Origin: Pseudonocardiales bacterium
Lineage (GTDB): Bacteria > Actinomycetota > Actinomycetes > Mycobacteriales > Pseudonocardiaceae
Assembly: GCA_019243635.1 (NCBI GenBank)
Contig: JAFAUB010000031.1
Location: forward strand, 53,073-117,072
Direction of reading: 5' to 3'
Length of the DNA stretch: 64,000 bases
Shown: positions 33,279 through 46,417 of the stretch, in pieces
Numbering within the stretch: the first letter of the stretch is position 1
Layout of the letters: each line of letters starts with the position of its first letter
Translations under genes and position numbers: made by a program
Notes under the pieces: model-generated
Seen by the model: the letters and a program-made list of their open reading frames with translations, nothing else
What the model was told of the DNA's origin: nothing
Databases searched by the model: none

Positions 33279-33593
33279 GTGGTGGCCCGCCGCCGGGGGA
33301 CGGTCTACGCCTGTCCGGACCAGGTCCGGCGCTGCCGCCGCGAGCGGCCCGCCGAGCCGGTCCGCACCTGCGTGGGTTGCCGGACCAGGGCGGCGGCTTC
33401 CGGCTTGTTGCGTGTGGTGGCGGTGGAAGGGATCCTGGTCCCGGACCCGCGGCGTCGGTATCCCGGTCGAGGTGCGTGGCTGCATCCCGACCTCGGATGC
33501 CTGCGTCTGGCCGAGCGGCGCCGGGCCTTCCCGCGGGCGTTGCGCGCTGCGGGGGCGCTCGACACCGCCGAGGTGCATGCTTTTCTCACGTAG
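33279..33593 (+). CDS. YlxR family protein (RNase P modulator type)
   Basis: 104 aa. The core RTCVGCRTRAAASGLLRVV ... PGRGAWLHPDLGCLRLAERR is the YlxR signature; homologues bind RNA and, in Bacillus, have been linked to RNase P. The first 25 residues are basic and not conserved, so translation could also begin at GTG 33282. It lies 4 bases after nusA, the normal position between nusA and infB. Confidence 0.9.
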   Translation: MVARRRGTVYACPDQVRRCRRERPAEPVRTCVGCRTRAAASGLLRVVAVEGILVPDPRRRYPGRGAWLHPDLGCLRLAERRRAFPRALRAAGALDTAEVHAFLT

Positions 33594-33787
33594 CCGTTCG
33601 GAGACGCTTGAGGTCCTCGGTCCGCTGAGGGCACGCCCGACGCCCGGGACAGCCCCGGCGCGCGGTCAACGCAGAGAGCAGGTCAATTCCGAAATGTACC
33701 CGCAGTCATGAAGCTCTGACAGCGATGGACATGCACTAGTAACGGGGTCGAGCGGGACTGCCGCCGGCTCCACCAGTGAGGAGAGCA
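33594..33787 (+). other. infB leader region
   Basis: 194 bases between ylxR and infB without a gene. Contains a GTGAGGAGAGCAG ribosome site at its end. A separate infB promoter is possible (TTGAGG near 33610, several AT-richer patches around 33690-33740) but not demonstrable by eye. Confidence 0.35.
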
Positions 33788-36772
33788 GTGGCAGGCAAGG
33801 CCCGTGTGCACGAGCTCGCGAAAGAGCTCGGTGTCACCAGTAAAGACGTACTCAAGAAACTCGCCGACCTCGGTGAGTATGTGAAGTCCGCCTCCTCGAC
33901 AGTGGAGGCACCGGTCGCCCGCAAGCTTCGTGACTCGTTTCCCTCCGAGGCCCCCTCCGCTGGAGGCAGGCCGTCCCACGCCAATGGAGCACCGGCCGGC
34001 GGTCGGGTGAGCAGTGGTGACTCCACTGTGACCCACCCCGCGGTCGGTGGGGCGACGGCTAAGCCTGGTCCCGCGCCCTCGCCCGCCCGTCGAGGAGCAT
34101 CCGCGCCTGGCGATGCCTCCGCCGGGGCCGCTCCGCTCGGGGTCTCGCGGCGCGCGACACCAGGGGAGCGTCGGATGGCTCCGGGTCATCCCGCCGTCGG
34201 TGAGCCCCCCTCCGTCGATGACCGCCCGGCCGCGACGAACAGCCCGGCGACACCCCTGTCCGCCGCAGTGGAGCAGCGGGCGGTTCCGCAACGTCCGCCC
34301 GCCGAGCAGCGCCCAGCCCCGCAGCCCGACGAGGGCGGTGCCACCGGTTCTCCCGTGCCTCCCCGGCCCCGGTCGCCGAAGCCGGGTCCGCGCTCGCCGC
34401 GGGTCGGGAACAACCCCTTCGGCGTCGGTGGTGCCGCGCCGCCGCGGTCGTCGGGCCAGCGACCCGGCCCGTCCGCGAGTCCACCCGGGCCGGGCAACAT
34501 GCCACCCCGTCCGGGTGGAGGTCACCGCCCGAGCACTGGCCGCGGCGGCTCGCCCGGCAGTGGCGGAGCACGGCCGAACCCCGGCATGATGCCCCCGCGA
34601 CCGCCCAGCCCGGGGACCGGGCCGAGCCGTCCGGGGCGGTCCGGTGATGGTGGGCGGGGCGGACCTGGAGGTCCGGGCGGTGGGTCAGGCGGTCGTGGGG
34701 GCGGGGGCGGTTTCCGCGGCGGTGGTGGCGGGGCTCCCAGTGGTCCCGGGGGCGCTGGTGCTCCCGCCGGCGGTGGCGGCTTCCGGGGTGGACCGGCGCG
34801 TCCCGGGGGTGCCGGCGGCAACAGCGGCGGCGGTCGTGGCCGTGGCGGGGGCGCGGCCGGTGCCTTCGGCCGACCCGGTGGTCCCGCGCGCAAGGGCCGC
34901 AAGTCCAAGCGGCAGAAGCGCCAGGAGTTCGACAACATGCAGGCGCCGTCGGTCGGCGGCATTCGGCTGCCGCGCGGCGCCGGCGAGACCGTCCGGCTGC
35001 GTCGTGGCTCCTCGCTCACCGACTTCGCCGAGAAGATCGACGCCAACCCGGCCGCGCTGGTGCAGGCGCTGTTCCATCTGGGCGAGATGGTGACGGCGAC
35101 TCAGTCCGTCTCTGACGACGTACTGGAGCTGCTCGGTCAGGAGATGAACTACAAGATCCAGGTTGTCAGCCCCGAGGACGAGGATCGCGAGCTGCTGGAG
35201 TCCTTCGACCTGTCCTATGGTGAGGACTCCGGCGGCGAGGAGGACCTCGCGTCCCGGCCACCGGTGGTCACCGTCATGGGTCACGTCGACCACGGCAAGA
35301 CCCGCCTGCTGGACACCATCCGCCAGGCCAACGTGATGGGCGGTGAGGCCGGTGGGATCACCCAGCACATCGGCGCCTACCAGGTCGCCACAGAGCTGGA
35401 GGGCGTGGAGCGGCTGATCACCTTCATCGACACCCCGGGCCACGAGGCGTTCACCGCCATGCGGGCCCGCGGCGCGCGCTCGACCGACATCGCGGTGCTG
35501 GTGGTGGCCGCCGACGACGGCGTCATGCCGCAGACGGTGGAGGCGATCAACCACGCCACGGCGGCCGGCGTGCCGGTCGTGGTCGCGGTGAACAAGATCG
35601 ATAAAGAGAACGCGGACCCGACCCGGATCCGCGGCCAGCTCACGGAGTACGGGCTGGTGCCTGAGGAGTACGGCGGCGACAGCATGTTCGTCGATATCTC
35701 CGCCAAGGAGGGCACCAACATCGACTCGCTGCTGGAGGCGATCCTGCTCACCGCGGACGCCTCACTGGACCTGCGGGCCAACCCGGAGATGGAGGCCCAG
35801 GGAGTGGCGATCGAGGCGCATCTGGACCGCGGTCGCGGGCCGGTGGCCACCGTGCTGGTGCAGCGGGGCACGCTCCGGGTCGGCGACTCCGTGGTCGCCG
35901 GCGATGCCTACGGTCGGGTCCGCAGGATGTTAGACGAGCACGGCGATGACATCATCGAGGCGCTGCCCTCGCGCCCGGTGCAGGTCATCGGGTTCACCTC
36001 GGTACCGGGTGCCGGCGATAACTTCCTCGTCGTCGACGAGGACCGCATCGCCCGTCAGATCGCCGATCGCAGGCGTACCCGGGAGCGCAACGCCGACCTC
36101 GCCTCCCGCCGCCGACGGGTCAGCCTGGAGGATCTGGACCAGGCGCTCAAGGAGACCAGTGAGCTCAACCTGATCCTCAAGGGTGACAACTCCGGTACCG
36201 TGGAGGCACTGGAGGACGCCCTGTTGAAGATCGACGTCGGCGACGAGGTCGATCTGCGGGTGATCTCCCGGGGTGTCGGGGGCATCACCGAGAGCGATAT
36301 CAACCTCGCCATCGCGGACAACACCATCGTGCTCGGGTTCAACGTTCGAGCCGACGGCAAGGCCACCGCACTGGCCAACCGCGAGGGTGTGGAGATCCGT
36401 TACTACTCGGTGATCTACCAGGCGATCGACGAGATCGAGCAGGCTCTCAAGGGCATGCTCAAGCCGGAGTACGAGGAGGTGGCGCTCGGTCGCGCCGAGG
36501 TCCGCGAGGTGTTCCGGTCCTCCAAGGTGGGCACCATCGCCGGCTGCATGGTCACCTCAGGGGAGATCCGGCGCAATGCCAAGGCCCGGCTGCTTCGGGA
36601 CAACGTGGTCGTCCGCGACGACTTCACGGTCTCATCACTGCGCCGGTTCAAGGATGACGCATCGTCGGTCCGTGAGGGCTTCGAGTGCGGCCTCACGCTC
36701 TCGTCCTACCATGACCTCCGGGTCGGCGACGAGATCGAGACCTACGAGATGCGGGAGAAGCCCCGCGCCTGA
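33788..36772 (+). CDS. infB: Translation initiation factor IF-2
   Basis: 994 aa. N-terminal IF2_N domain ([20 protein letters not shown]), a very long low-complexity Pro/Gly/Arg region (about 60-380), a second IF2_N-like module, then the GTPase: G1 GHVDHGKT at 498-505, G3 DTPGHE, G4 NKID and G5 SAKEG, followed by domains II to IV and the C-terminal fMet-tRNA binding domain ([19 protein letters not shown]). GTG 33788 with a good ribosome site. The Gly-rich stretch at about 34640-34860 causes strong apparent open frames on both strands that are not genes. Confidence 0.97.
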   Translation: MAGKARVHELAKELGVTSKDVLKKLADLGEYVKSASSTVEAPVARKLRDSFPSEAPSAGGRPSHANGAPAGGRVSSGDSTVTHPAVGGATAKPGPAPSPARRGASAPGDASAGAAPLGVSRRATPGERRMAPGHPAVGEPPSVDDRPAATNSPATPLSAAVEQRAVPQRPPAEQRPAPQPDEGGATGSPVPPRPRSPKPGPRSPRVGNNPFGVGGAAPPRSSGQRPGPSASPPGPGNMPPRPGGGHRPSTGRGGSPGSGGARPNPGMMPPRPPSPGTGPSRPGRSGDGGRGGPGGPGGGSGGRGGGGGFRGGGGGAPSGPGGAGAPAGGGGFRGGPARPGGAGGNSGGGRGRGGGAAGAFGRPGGPARKGRKSKRQKRQEFDNMQAPSVGGIRLPRGAGETVRLRRGSSLTDFAEKIDANPAALVQALFHLGEMVTATQSVSDDVLELLGQEMNYKIQVVSPEDEDRELLESFDLSYGEDSGGEEDLASRPPVVTVMGHVDHGKTRLLDTIRQANVMGGEAGGITQHIGAYQVATELEGVERLITFIDTPGHEAFTAMRARGARSTDIAVLVVAADDGVMPQTVEAINHATAAGVPVVVAVNKIDKENADPTRIRGQLTEYGLVPEEYGGDSMFVDISAKEGTNIDSLLEAILLTADASLDLRANPEMEAQGVAIEAHLDRGRGPVATVLVQRGTLRVGDSVVAGDAYGRVRRMLDEHGDDIIEALPSRPVQVIGFTSVPGAGDNFLVVDEDRIARQIADRRRTRERNADLASRRRRVSLEDLDQALKETSELNLILKGDNSGTVEALEDALLKIDVGDEVDLRVISRGVGGITESDINLAIADNTIVLGFNVRADGKATALANREGVEIRYYSVIYQAIDEIEQALKGMLKPEYEEVALGRAEVREVFRSSKVGTIAGCMVTSGEIRRNAKARLLRDNVVVRDDFTVSSLRRFKDDASSVREGFECGLTLSSYHDLRVGDEIETYEMREKPRA

Positions 36773-36774
36773 CC

Positions 36775-36816
36775 GCCCTTGGGGTCGGTGGCCCACGGGC
36801 CACCGACCCCAAGGGC
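36775..36816. terminator. Perfect palindrome downstream of infB
   Basis: A 42-base palindrome with 20-bp arms (36775-36794, 36797-36816; in practice a 4-base loop CACG). Arm sequence GCCCTTGGGGTCGGTGGCCC. It begins 3 bases after the infB stop and lies 36 bases before the next start, so it is the likely end of the rimP-infB operon. Unrelated in sequence to the two repeat families. Confidence 0.8.
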
Positions 36817-36851
36817 AGATGGCCTTCGAGAGCGACCGACCCCGGTGGTGA

Positions 36852-37151
36852 GTGTTGTACGTCGGTGCTGTGGAGCTGGACGTCCTGTTCGGCGATGTGC
36901 ACTCCCTGAAGCAGAAGCGGTCGCTGCTCCGGCCCGTGATCGGGGAGCTTCGGCGACGTTTCGAGGTCGCGGTGGCCGAGGCCGGGCACGCGGACCTGCA
37001 CCGCCGGTCGCTGATCGGGGTGGCCGCCGTGGCCGCCGACGCCCGCCACGTGCGCGACGTGCTCCAGGCGTGTGAGCGGCTGGTGTCCGGACGACCCGAG
37101 CTGGAGCTGTTGGCCGCCCGGCACCGGCTACTGGGCCCAGAAGACGACTAG
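36852..37151 (+). CDS. DUF503 (YlxP-like) protein
   Basis: 99 aa. VGAVELDVLFGDVHSLKQKRSLL is the DUF503 signature, followed by RRRFEVAVAEAGHADLHRRS. These small proteins are near-universally located between infB and rbfA and may act in ribosome maturation; the exact function is uncertain. GTG at 36852. 16 bases before rbfA. Confidence 0.88.
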   Translation: MLYVGAVELDVLFGDVHSLKQKRSLLRPVIGELRRRFEVAVAEAGHADLHRRSLIGVAAVAADARHVRDVLQACERLVSGRPELELLAARHRLLGPEDD

Positions 37152-37167
37152 GGACTGAGGAGCTGCG

Positions 37168-37620
37168 ATGGCTGACCCCCCACGGGCTCGCCGGCTCGCC
37201 AAACGGATCGCCCAGATCGTCGCGTCGGGGCTGGAGCATGAGGTCAAAGATCCCCGGCTGACGATGGTGACGATCACCGACGCGAAGGTCACCGGGGACC
37301 TCCGGGACGCGACGGTTTACTACACGGTGCTCGGAGAGACCGTCGACACACCGCCGAACACCGCCGGTGCGGCCGCCGCGCTGGCCGGTGCGACCGGCGT
37401 GTTGCGTTCCCTGGTCGGGCGTGGAACGGGTCTCCGGTTCACTCCCACCCTGACCTTCCGCTGCGATGAGCTCCCGGACGGGGTGCGCCGGATCGATGAG
37501 CTGCTGGCCCGTGCGCACGACGCCGACGCCGAGGTCGCGCGTATCGCGGCGGGCGCGTCGCCCGCCGGGGAGCCCGACCCCTACCGTGCGCCCCGGGACG
37601 CGGGCACGGATGATGACTGA
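37168..37620 (+). CDS. rbfA: Ribosome-binding factor A
   Basis: 150 aa; cold-shock 30S maturation factor with a KH-like fold. [40 protein letters not shown] and [17 protein letters not shown] are typical. The C-terminal 30 residues are acidic and disordered. ATG 37168 with GGAGCTG upstream. Its stop overlaps the DHH gene start (11-base overlap). Confidence 0.95.
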   Translation: MADPPRARRLAKRIAQIVASGLEHEVKDPRLTMVTITDAKVTGDLRDATVYYTVLGETVDTPPNTAGAAAALAGATGVLRSLVGRGTGLRFTPTLTFRCDELPDGVRRIDELLARAHDADAEVARIAAGASPAGEPDPYRAPRDAGTDDD

Positions 37621-38617
37621 CCGCGCCCAGGACCGGGAGCTGTGGGGACGGGAACTGGGGGCTGCGGCGAAGCTCGTCGACAGCGCGACAGACGTCACAC
37701 TGGTCGCCCACGTGCACCCCGACGCTGACGCGCTGGGCAGCGCGCTGGCTCTGGGCCTGGCACTCCGCCGGCGCGGTGCTGCGGTGTGGGTGAGCTTCGG
37801 TGCTCCGGCGCAGACTCCGGACTCGTTGCGTGGGCTCGACGTCGCCGACCTCATCGTGCCGCCGGACCAGGTACCCGAGCGGCCGGAGCTGCTCGTCGCC
37901 GTGGACACGGGCAGCCGAAGCCGGCTGGGCTGCCTGTCCGGCCGGGTGGACACCGCGAGCGCTGTGCTCGTGATCGACCACCACGCCACCAACGAGCGGT
38001 TCGGTACTCACCACCTGGTGGATCCCGGCGCCGAGGCCACCGTGGTGCTCGTGCTCGAGCTGCTTGACGCGCTCGAGGTAGGGCTGGACGAGCCGATGGC
38101 CCGCTGTCTCTACGCCGGCCTGGTCACCGACACCAGCTGCTTTCGCCGGGCCGCCCCGGGTACCCACGTCCTCGCCGCCCGGCTGCTGGCGGCGGGAGCC
38201 GATCCGAACGCCATTGCCCGGGAGCTGCTGGACACCCACCCCTTCGGCTGGTTGGCCATGCTGGGAGCGGTGCTCGGTCGCGCGCGACTCGAGCCCGCAG
38301 CGGCACGGGGCCTAGGACTGGTGCACACCACGGTGCTGCTGGCCGACGTGGCGGATCTGCGTGATGAGGAGGTCGGGAGCGTGGTGGATCTCGTGCGGAC
38401 CGCCTCCGAGGCCGAGGTCGCCGCGGTGCTCAAGGAGACCGGCCCGGACCGGTGGTCGGTGTCGCTGCGCGCCAGGCAACGCCTCGACGTCTCCGCGGCC
38501 GCCGCGGAGCTCGGCGGCGGCGGCCACCGCCTCGCCGCCGGTTTCGCCGCCGAGGGCACCGCCGAGGACGTCCTGGGCGCGCTACGCGCCGCCCTGCACC
38601 GGGCACCCACGGTCTGA
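37610..38617 (+). CDS. DHH/DHHA1 phosphoesterase, NrnA-type nanoRNase/pAp phosphatase
   Basis: 335 aa. N-terminal DHH domain with [20 protein letters not shown] (metal ligands H and D), [12 protein letters not shown] and the eponymous [11 protein letters not shown]-terminal DHHA1 domain ending in [15 protein letters not shown]. Homologues degrade oligoribonucleotides, pAp or cyclic dinucleotide products (mycobacterial Rv2837c type acts on c-di-AMP). Which substrate dominates cannot be told from sequence. Starts ATG 37610, overlapping rbfA. Confidence 0.92.
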   Translation: MMTDRAQDRELWGRELGAAAKLVDSATDVTLVAHVHPDADALGSALALGLALRRRGAAVWVSFGAPAQTPDSLRGLDVADLIVPPDQVPERPELLVAVDTGSRSRLGCLSGRVDTASAVLVIDHHATNERFGTHHLVDPGAEATVVLVLELLDALEVGLDEPMARCLYAGLVTDTSCFRRAAPGTHVLAARLLAAGADPNAIARELLDTHPFGWLAMLGAVLGRARLEPAAARGLGLVHTTVLLADVADLRDEEVGSVVDLVRTASEAEVAAVLKETGPDRWSVSLRARQRLDVSAAAAELGGGGHRLAAGFAAEGTAEDVLGALRAALHRAPTV

Positions 38618-38768
38618 GGTGCACGGTTTGAGGCGCACGGTCGAGGTCACACCGCTGGAGCCCGGTAAGGTCGGACCGCGTGTCACAGCAGACGAGAGGG
38701 GTAGCGGCAGTGCACGGTTTGGTCGGTCGGGCCTGTCCCGGGCTGCCGCTGTGCGACGCGACGGGTAC

Positions 38769-39662
38769 GTGAGCTCCGCCCTGGCGCCCGGCGGTCTGGT
38801 GGTGGTGGATAAGCCCGCTGGTATGACCTCGCACGATGTGATCGCACGGTTGCGCCGCCTGCTGCGCACCCGCCGGATCGGGCACGCCGGCACCTTGGAT
38901 CCGATGGCCACCGGCGTGCTCGTCTGCGGCGTGCAGCGCGCCACCAAGCTGCTCGGGCATCTCCCGCTGGAACCCAAGGTCTACCGGGGCACGGTGCGGC
39001 TCGGTGTTTGCACCAGCACCGACGATACCGAGGGCGAGCCTACCGGTGGCGCCGACGCGTCCGCGCTGGGCGAGCGGGAGGTCCTCGCGGCCATCGCGGG
39101 CCTGCGTGGCGCCATCGAGCAGGTGCCCAGCGCGATGAGCGCGGTCAAGATCGACGGCCGGCGGGCCTACGCGCTGGCTCGCGCCGGTGAGCGGGTGCTG
39201 TTAGCCGCCCGCCCGGTGGTCGTATCCCGGTTCGAGCTCCTCGCGCTGCGCCGCGGCGACGCCGTGACCGACCTCGACGTGCTGGTGCAGTGCAGCGGCG
39301 GCACCTACGTCCGAGCGCTGGCCAGGGACCTTGGAGTCGCGCTGGGGGTCGGGGGGCACCTCATCGCGTTACGCCGCACCCGGGTGGGTCCCTTCGGTCT
39401 GGACGACGCCCGCACCCTCGACGAGCTGGCGGCGCAACCGCGGCTCTGCGCTGAGCTGGACGAGGTGGTGGCTATCACGTTCGGCCACCGCGCCGTGGAC
39501 GCCCAACAGGTCCGGGTACTGGCTCACGGGGGATCGTTACCGACGGTCGGGCTGGCCGGAACGTACGCCGCGATCGACCCGCAAGGTCACGCCATCGCCC
39601 TGCTCACGGAGCGTGATAAGCAGGCGCGCCCGGTCCTGGTGCTGCGTCCCGCGGGCTGCTGA
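38769..39662 (+). CDS. truB: tRNA pseudouridine synthase B
   Basis: 297 aa; makes pseudouridine 55 in tRNA. LVVVDKPAGMTSHDVIARLR, then GHAGTLDPMATGVLV with the catalytic aspartate, PSAMSAVKIDGRRAYALAR and GGTYVRALARDLG. GTG 38769 gives the family N-terminus; the longer open frame upstream covers 150 bases between the DHH gene and truB with no homology. Followed by ribF after 30 bases. Confidence 0.95.
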   Translation: MSSALAPGGLVVVDKPAGMTSHDVIARLRRLLRTRRIGHAGTLDPMATGVLVCGVQRATKLLGHLPLEPKVYRGTVRLGVCTSTDDTEGEPTGGADASALGEREVLAAIAGLRGAIEQVPSAMSAVKIDGRRAYALARAGERVLLAARPVVVSRFELLALRRGDAVTDLDVLVQCSGGTYVRALARDLGVALGVGGHLIALRRTRVGPFGLDDARTLDELAAQPRLCAELDEVVAITFGHRAVDAQQVRVLAHGGSLPTVGLAGTYAAIDPQGHAIALLTERDKQARPVLVLRPAGC

Positions 39663-39692
39663 GAGTGGGGCCGGCGGGCCCGGTTAACCTCG

Positions 39693-40631
39693 GTGTCCGT
39701 GCAGCGCTGGCGTGGGATGGAGGCCATCCCGAACGGGTGGGGCCGCAGCGTGGTCACCATCGGTGTGTTCGACGGGATGCACCGCGGTCACGTCCAGCTG
39801 GTGGGGCAGGCCGTACGGCACGCCCGGGAGATGGATGTTCCCGGTGTGCTGATGACCTTCGACCCGCACCCCTCGGAGGTGGTCCGCCCCGGTAGCCATC
39901 CGGCCCAGCTCACCACCCTCCGCCGCCGGGCCGAGCTGGTCGAGCAGCTCGGGGTGGAGGTGTTCCTGGTGCTGCCCTTCACCGTCGAGCTGTCCCGGAT
40001 GCCGGCGGCCGAGTTCGTCCACGAGGTGCTGGTCGAGCGCCTGCACGTGGCGGAGGTGGTGGTGGGCGAGAACTTCACCTTCGGGCATAAAGCGGCCGGG
40101 AACATCGAGCTGCTGCGGGCCTTGGGCCGGCGGTTCGGTTTCACCGCCGAGGGCGTGGGGCTGCTTTCCCAGGGCGAGCTGACGTTCTCCTCCACCTACA
40201 TCCGCTCCTGCGTCGACGCGGGCGACGTGGCGGCCGCCGGCATCGCGTTGGGCCGTCCACACCGGGTGGAGGGGATCGTGGTCCGCGGCGACCAGCGTGG
40301 TCGCAGCCTGGGGTACCCGACGGCGAACCTGTCCACCCCTCGGTACGCCGCGATTCCCGCCGACGGTGTGTACGCGTGCCGCTTCGTGCACCGTCGCCGG
40401 GAGCTGTCGGCGGCGGTCTCGATCGGCACCAACCCGACGTTCTCCGGACGGGAACGCCGGGTGGAGGCATTCGTGCTGGACCTGGACGAGGACTTCTACG
40501 GCGAGCGAGTGGCGCTCGACTTCGTCGAGCGGCTGCGTGGCATGCGCCGCTTCAAGGACCCCCAGCAGCTCGTCGCCCAGATCGACGACGACGTGGCGCG
40601 CACCCGCACGGTGTTCGACAGGACCGGGTGA
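39693..40631 (+). CDS. ribF: Bifunctional riboflavin kinase/FAD synthetase
   Basis: 312 aa. N-terminal nucleotidyltransferase domain (VVTIGVFDGMHRGHVQLVGQ with the GxFDGxHxGH signature, SSTYIRSCVDAGDVAAA) makes FAD from FMN; C-terminal flavokinase domain (VRGDQRGRSLGYPTANLSTP) makes FMN from riboflavin. GTG 39693 or 39699 start. Neighbourhood truB-ribF-rpsO is standard. Confidence 0.96.
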   Translation: MSVQRWRGMEAIPNGWGRSVVTIGVFDGMHRGHVQLVGQAVRHAREMDVPGVLMTFDPHPSEVVRPGSHPAQLTTLRRRAELVEQLGVEVFLVLPFTVELSRMPAAEFVHEVLVERLHVAEVVVGENFTFGHKAAGNIELLRALGRRFGFTAEGVGLLSQGELTFSSTYIRSCVDAGDVAAAGIALGRPHRVEGIVVRGDQRGRSLGYPTANLSTPRYAAIPADGVYACRFVHRRRELSAAVSIGTNPTFSGRERRVEAFVLDLDEDFYGERVALDFVERLRGMRRFKDPQQLVAQIDDDVARTRTVFDRTG

Positions 40632-40792
40632 GCGATCACGGTGTGCTGTCCCCGGCGCCTGCGGCCGGGTCTGGAGTCGCTTTCTGAGGTCGCCGTCGGG
40701 GGTCGTTCTGTGAGGTCGTGTCTCGGGTCGCGTCTGGGGGCGCGTCTGCGGTCCTGGCAGGATGCCAGTACGGGGCACGGAAGGGGAGTCCG

Positions 40793-41320
40793 GTGGACGA
40801 GCAGCTCGCCGTCGCGCGCAACGTCGCCCTGCAGCGGGAGTGGTACGGGGAGCCGCTCGGTGATCGGGTGCGGCGACTCGTGGTCGCCTTCGCTGTCTCC
40901 CAGGCGCAGCTGGCCGAGGTTCTCGGGCTGAGCGCGCCGATGCTCAGCCAGCTGATGAGCGGGCGCCGAGCGAAGATCGGCAACCCGGCGGTGCTGGCTC
41001 GGATGGTGATGCTGGAACGCCGGGTGCTCACTCCGGAGGTCGCCTCCGGTGACCCAGCCGCGATTCGCGCCGCGCTGGAGCAGGTCCGCGACTCCCGCCC
41101 CACGCTCAGCCGGCCCACCGTCAGCTGGGCGACACTGCCGGTCGAGGAGCACGGTGACGAGGTGCTCGTCCCGGCGTTGCGAGCGTTGGCTCCGCCGGCC
41201 GAGCTGGCCGCCGCGGCCCGCCTGCTGCGGGAGGGGTTCCCGTTGCTCGCCGGGTTGCTACGGCGCGCCGCCGGCCCCGACCCTGGGCGATCGAGGGCGG
41301 TACCGGAGACCGACGCGTGA
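40793..41320 (+). CDS. XRE-like helix-turn-helix DNA-binding protein
   Basis: 175 aa. HTH at about residues 34-58: VAFAVSQAQLAEVLGLSAPM then LSQLMSGRRAKIGNPAVLAR. The rest is helical and unassigned. GTG 40793 is preferred for the AAGGGGAG site just upstream. It lies between ribF and rpsO, in the same direction, and is conserved as an actinobacterial neighbour of ribF as far as memory goes. Target genes unknown. Confidence 0.8.
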   Translation: MDEQLAVARNVALQREWYGEPLGDRVRRLVVAFAVSQAQLAEVLGLSAPMLSQLMSGRRAKIGNPAVLARMVMLERRVLTPEVASGDPAAIRAALEQVRDSRPTLSRPTVSWATLPVEEHGDEVLVPALRALAPPAELAAAARLLREGFPLLAGLLRRAAGPDPGRSRAVPETDA

Positions 41321-41433
41321 GCTGGTAACCTCGCCAGGGGTTCGGCTGTGGTCCGTGGCGGTCGGCTCCGGCCACATCCCGCCGCGCGACAGCGCGGCTC
41401 GCACGGTACGAGATGACAGGAGAAGATCGACCC

Positions 41434-41703
41434 GTGGCGCTGTCCACCGCACAGAAGAGTGAGATCCTCGCCGAGTACGGGCTGCGTGGGGGGGACACCG
41501 GGTCCCCTGAGGCGCAGGTGGCCCTGCTGACCAAGCGGATCGTGGACCTTACCGAGCACCTCAAGCAGCACAAGCATGACCATCACTCCCGGCGCGGCCT
41601 GCTGCTCATGGTCGGCCGCCGCCGTAACCTGTTGAACTACCTCGGCAAGGTCGACATCGCGCGCTACCGATCCCTGATCGAGCGCCTCGGCCTGCGCCGC
41701 TGA
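41434..41703 (+). CDS. rpsO: 30S ribosomal protein S15
   Basis: 89 aa, exact family length. [51 protein letters not shown] and [25 protein letters not shown] are the S15 core. GTG 41434 with ACAGGAGAAG upstream. Forms the rpsO-pnp unit with the gene 210 bases downstream. Confidence 0.98.
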   Translation: MALSTAQKSEILAEYGLRGGDTGSPEAQVALLTKRIVDLTEHLKQHKHDHHSRRGLLLMVGRRRNLLNYLGKVDIARYRSLIERLGLRR

Positions 41704-41807
41704 CCGGCGAGCCAGCACCGATACACAACCACACATCGCCGCACGAGCCGCCGCCTCGTCACCGTCGTCGGGACCGTCGTCCGCCGGTCCTCGGTAGTGG
41801 CTCCCGA

Positions 41808-41824
41808 GAGCAGGTCTCCTGCTC
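41808..41824 (+). promoter_or_regulatory. Hairpin in the rpsO-pnp intergenic leader
   Basis: GAGCAGG-TCT-CCTGCTC, a 7-bp stem with a three-base loop, extended by three G-C pairs beyond a 2-base internal loop. It lies 90 bases before the pnp start. The equivalent intergenic stem in Streptomyces and E. coli is an RNase III processing site used in pnp autoregulation; the same role here is inferred from position. Confidence 0.5.
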
Positions 41825-41913
41825 CGGGGGCTTCGATCGAAGACCGGCCTGCAGTCCTCGCTCCGGCGCCGATGGTGCCACCGCCTGGCCCGCGTCGCGA
41901 GGAGGAGAAGAAA

Positions 41914-44192
41914 TTGACTGACCCCACCACAAGCACCTCCGCCCAGGTGCATGAGACGACGGCCTTACTGGACAACGGTGTCTTCGGCACCCGCACCGTG
42001 CGGTTCGAGACCGGCCGGCTGGCCCGGCAGGCCGCCGGAGCCGTTGTCGCTCACCTCGACGAGGAGACGATGCTGCTGTCCGCCACTACGGCGTCCAAGC
42101 AGCCCAAAGAGCAGTTCGACTTCTTCCCGCTCACCGTCGACGTCGAGGAGCGGATGTACGCCGCCGGGCGCATCCCGGGCTCCTTCTTCCGCCGTGAGGG
42201 CCGTCCGTCCACGGACGCGGTTCTCACCTGCCGACTGATCGACCGACCGCTGCGGCCCTGCTTCGTGGATGGGCTGCGCAACGAGGTCCAGGTCGTCGTC
42301 ACCGTGCTCAGCCTCAACCCGGCTGATCCATACGACGTGCTCGCGATCAATGCCGCGTCAGCGTCCACTCAGCTGTCCGGCCTGCCCTTCTCCGGCCCGA
42401 TCGGCGCTGCCCGGGTGGCTCTGGTGAGAGACGACGACGGCGGCAGCCAGTGGGTCGCCTTCCCGACCTATGAGCAGATCGGCCGCGCGGTGTTCGACAT
42501 GGTCGTCGCGGGCCGGGTGGTGGGGGAGGGCTCCGCCGGCGATGTGGCGATCATGATGGTCGAGGCCGAGGCCACCGAGGCCGTCACTGAGCTGGTTGCC
42601 GGTGGCGCCCAGGCTCCGACCGAGGAAGTGGTGGCCGCCGGGCTGGAGGCCGCCAAGCCGTTCATCCGTACCCTGTGCCAGGCTCAGCGGGAGCTGGCCG
42701 CGGCGGCCGGCCGCCCGGAGCTGGAGTTCCCCACCTTCCCCGCTTACCAGTCCGACGTCCTGGACGCCGTCCGTGAGGCGGTGGCCGACGAGCTGGCGCG
42801 GGTCTTGGTCATCGCGGGCAAGCAGGAGCGGGAGAGTCGGCTCGACGAGCTCAAGGCCGGTGCGCTGCAGCGGCTGGCGGAGCGCTTCGGGGGCCGGGAG
42901 AAGGAGATCGGCGCCGCATTCCGAGCCGTGACCAAGTCAGCGGTACGCCAGCGCATCCTGAGGGACAAGGTGCGCATCGACGGCCGCAGTATCACCGATA
43001 TCCGGCCGCTCTCGGCTGAGGTCGACATGATTCCGCGGGCGCACGGCTCGGCGCTGTTCGAACGCGGTGAGACCCAGATCCTCGGCGCCACCACGCTGAA
43101 TATGCTGCGCATGGAGCAGCAGATCGACTCGCTGGGTCCCGAGACCACCAAGCGCTACCTGCACCATTACAACTTCCCCCCGTTCTCCACCGGTGAGACC
43201 GGCCGGGTGGGCTCGCCCAAGCGGCGCGAGATCGGTCACGGTGCGCTGGCTGAGCGGGCGCTGATCCCGGTGCTGCCCAGCCGCGAGGAGTTTCCCTACG
43301 CGATTCGCCAGGTCTCCGAGGCGCTGGGCTCCAACGGCTCGACATCGATGGGCTCGGTCTGCGCGTCCACGATGTCGATGTTCAACGCGGGGGTTCCGCT
43401 CAAGGCGCCGGTGGCGGGTATCGCCATGGGTCTGGTGTCGGGCGAGGTCGACGGCGAGGACGCTTTCGTCGCGCTCACCGATATTCTGGGCGCCGAGGAC
43501 GCCTTCGGCGACATGGACTTCAAGGTTGCCGGCACCAACGCGTTCGTGACCGCGTTGCAGCTGGACACCAAGTTGGCCGGAATCCCGTCGGACGTCCTGG
43601 CCGGGGCGCTGTCCCAGGCCCGCGATGCTCGGCTGACCATCCTCGAGGTGATGGCGCAGGCCATCGACGGGCCGGACGAGATGAGCCCGTACGCCCCGCG
43701 CGTCACCGCTATCAAGATCCCGGTTGACAAGATCGGCGAGGTGATCGGCCCGAAGGGCAAGATGATCAACTCGATTACCGAGGAGACCGGTGCGGACATC
43801 TCCATCGAGGACGACGGCACGATCTACGTCGGCGCCAACGACGGCCCGTCCGCCGAGGCGGCCATCGGCCGGATCAACGCCATCGCCAACCCGCAGTTGC
43901 CCAAGGTCGGGGAACGGTTCCTCGGCACCGTGGTGAAGACCGCGGCCTTCGGCGCCTTCGTCTCGCTGGTACCCGGCAAGGATGGTCTGGTGCACATCTC
44001 CAAGCTGGGCAACGGCAAGCGCATCGGCAAGGTCGAGGACGTGGTGAAGGTCGGCGACAAGCTGCGCGTCGAGGTGGCCGACATCGACAACCGCGGCAAG
44101 ATCAGCCTGGTGCCGGTCAGTGGAGACGATCCGTCCCCCGCCTCGGGAGGTATCGACCCCGCCGCGGACACGGCTGAGGTCCCGGCCGGAGC

Positions 44193-44196
<4 letters not shown>
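41914..44196 (+). CDS. pnp: Polynucleotide phosphorylase
   Basis: 760 aa; 3'-5' phosphorolytic exoribonuclease and polymerase, also guanosine pentaphosphate synthase in actinobacteria. Two RNase PH-like domains ([39 protein letters not shown] with [20 protein letters not shown]), a KH domain ([16 protein letters not shown]) and an S1 domain ([20 protein letters not shown]). The TTG at 41914 is taken as start because CGAGGAGGAG lies six to nine bases upstream and the family sequence begins there. The stop overlaps the M16 gene (GTGA). Confidence 0.96.
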
Positions 44197-46330
<2,134 letters not shown>

Positions 46331-46342
46331 GAGCCCGATCGT

Positions 46343-46399
46343 CATTCGGAGCCGAATTGCGGTCTCGATCGCGCAGAGACCACCGTTCGGCTCCGAATG
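46343..46399. terminator. Two-stage hairpin downstream of dapB
   Basis: Outer 14-bp arms CATTCGGAGCCGAA (46343-46356) and 46386-46399, inner 6-bp arms GGTCTC/GAGACC (46361-46366, 46376-46381), separated by symmetric four-base internal loops. Placed 12 bases after the dapB stop and 19 bases before the stop of the convergent GNAT gene, so it can serve both. Confidence 0.75.
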
Positions 46400-46417
46400 G
46401 CGCCGGACCGCCGGGGG

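Noticed and set aside
34640..34880. Glycine/arginine-rich frames on both strands in the infB linker
   Set aside because: Low-complexity DNA within the IF-2 linker gives long frames by composition only.
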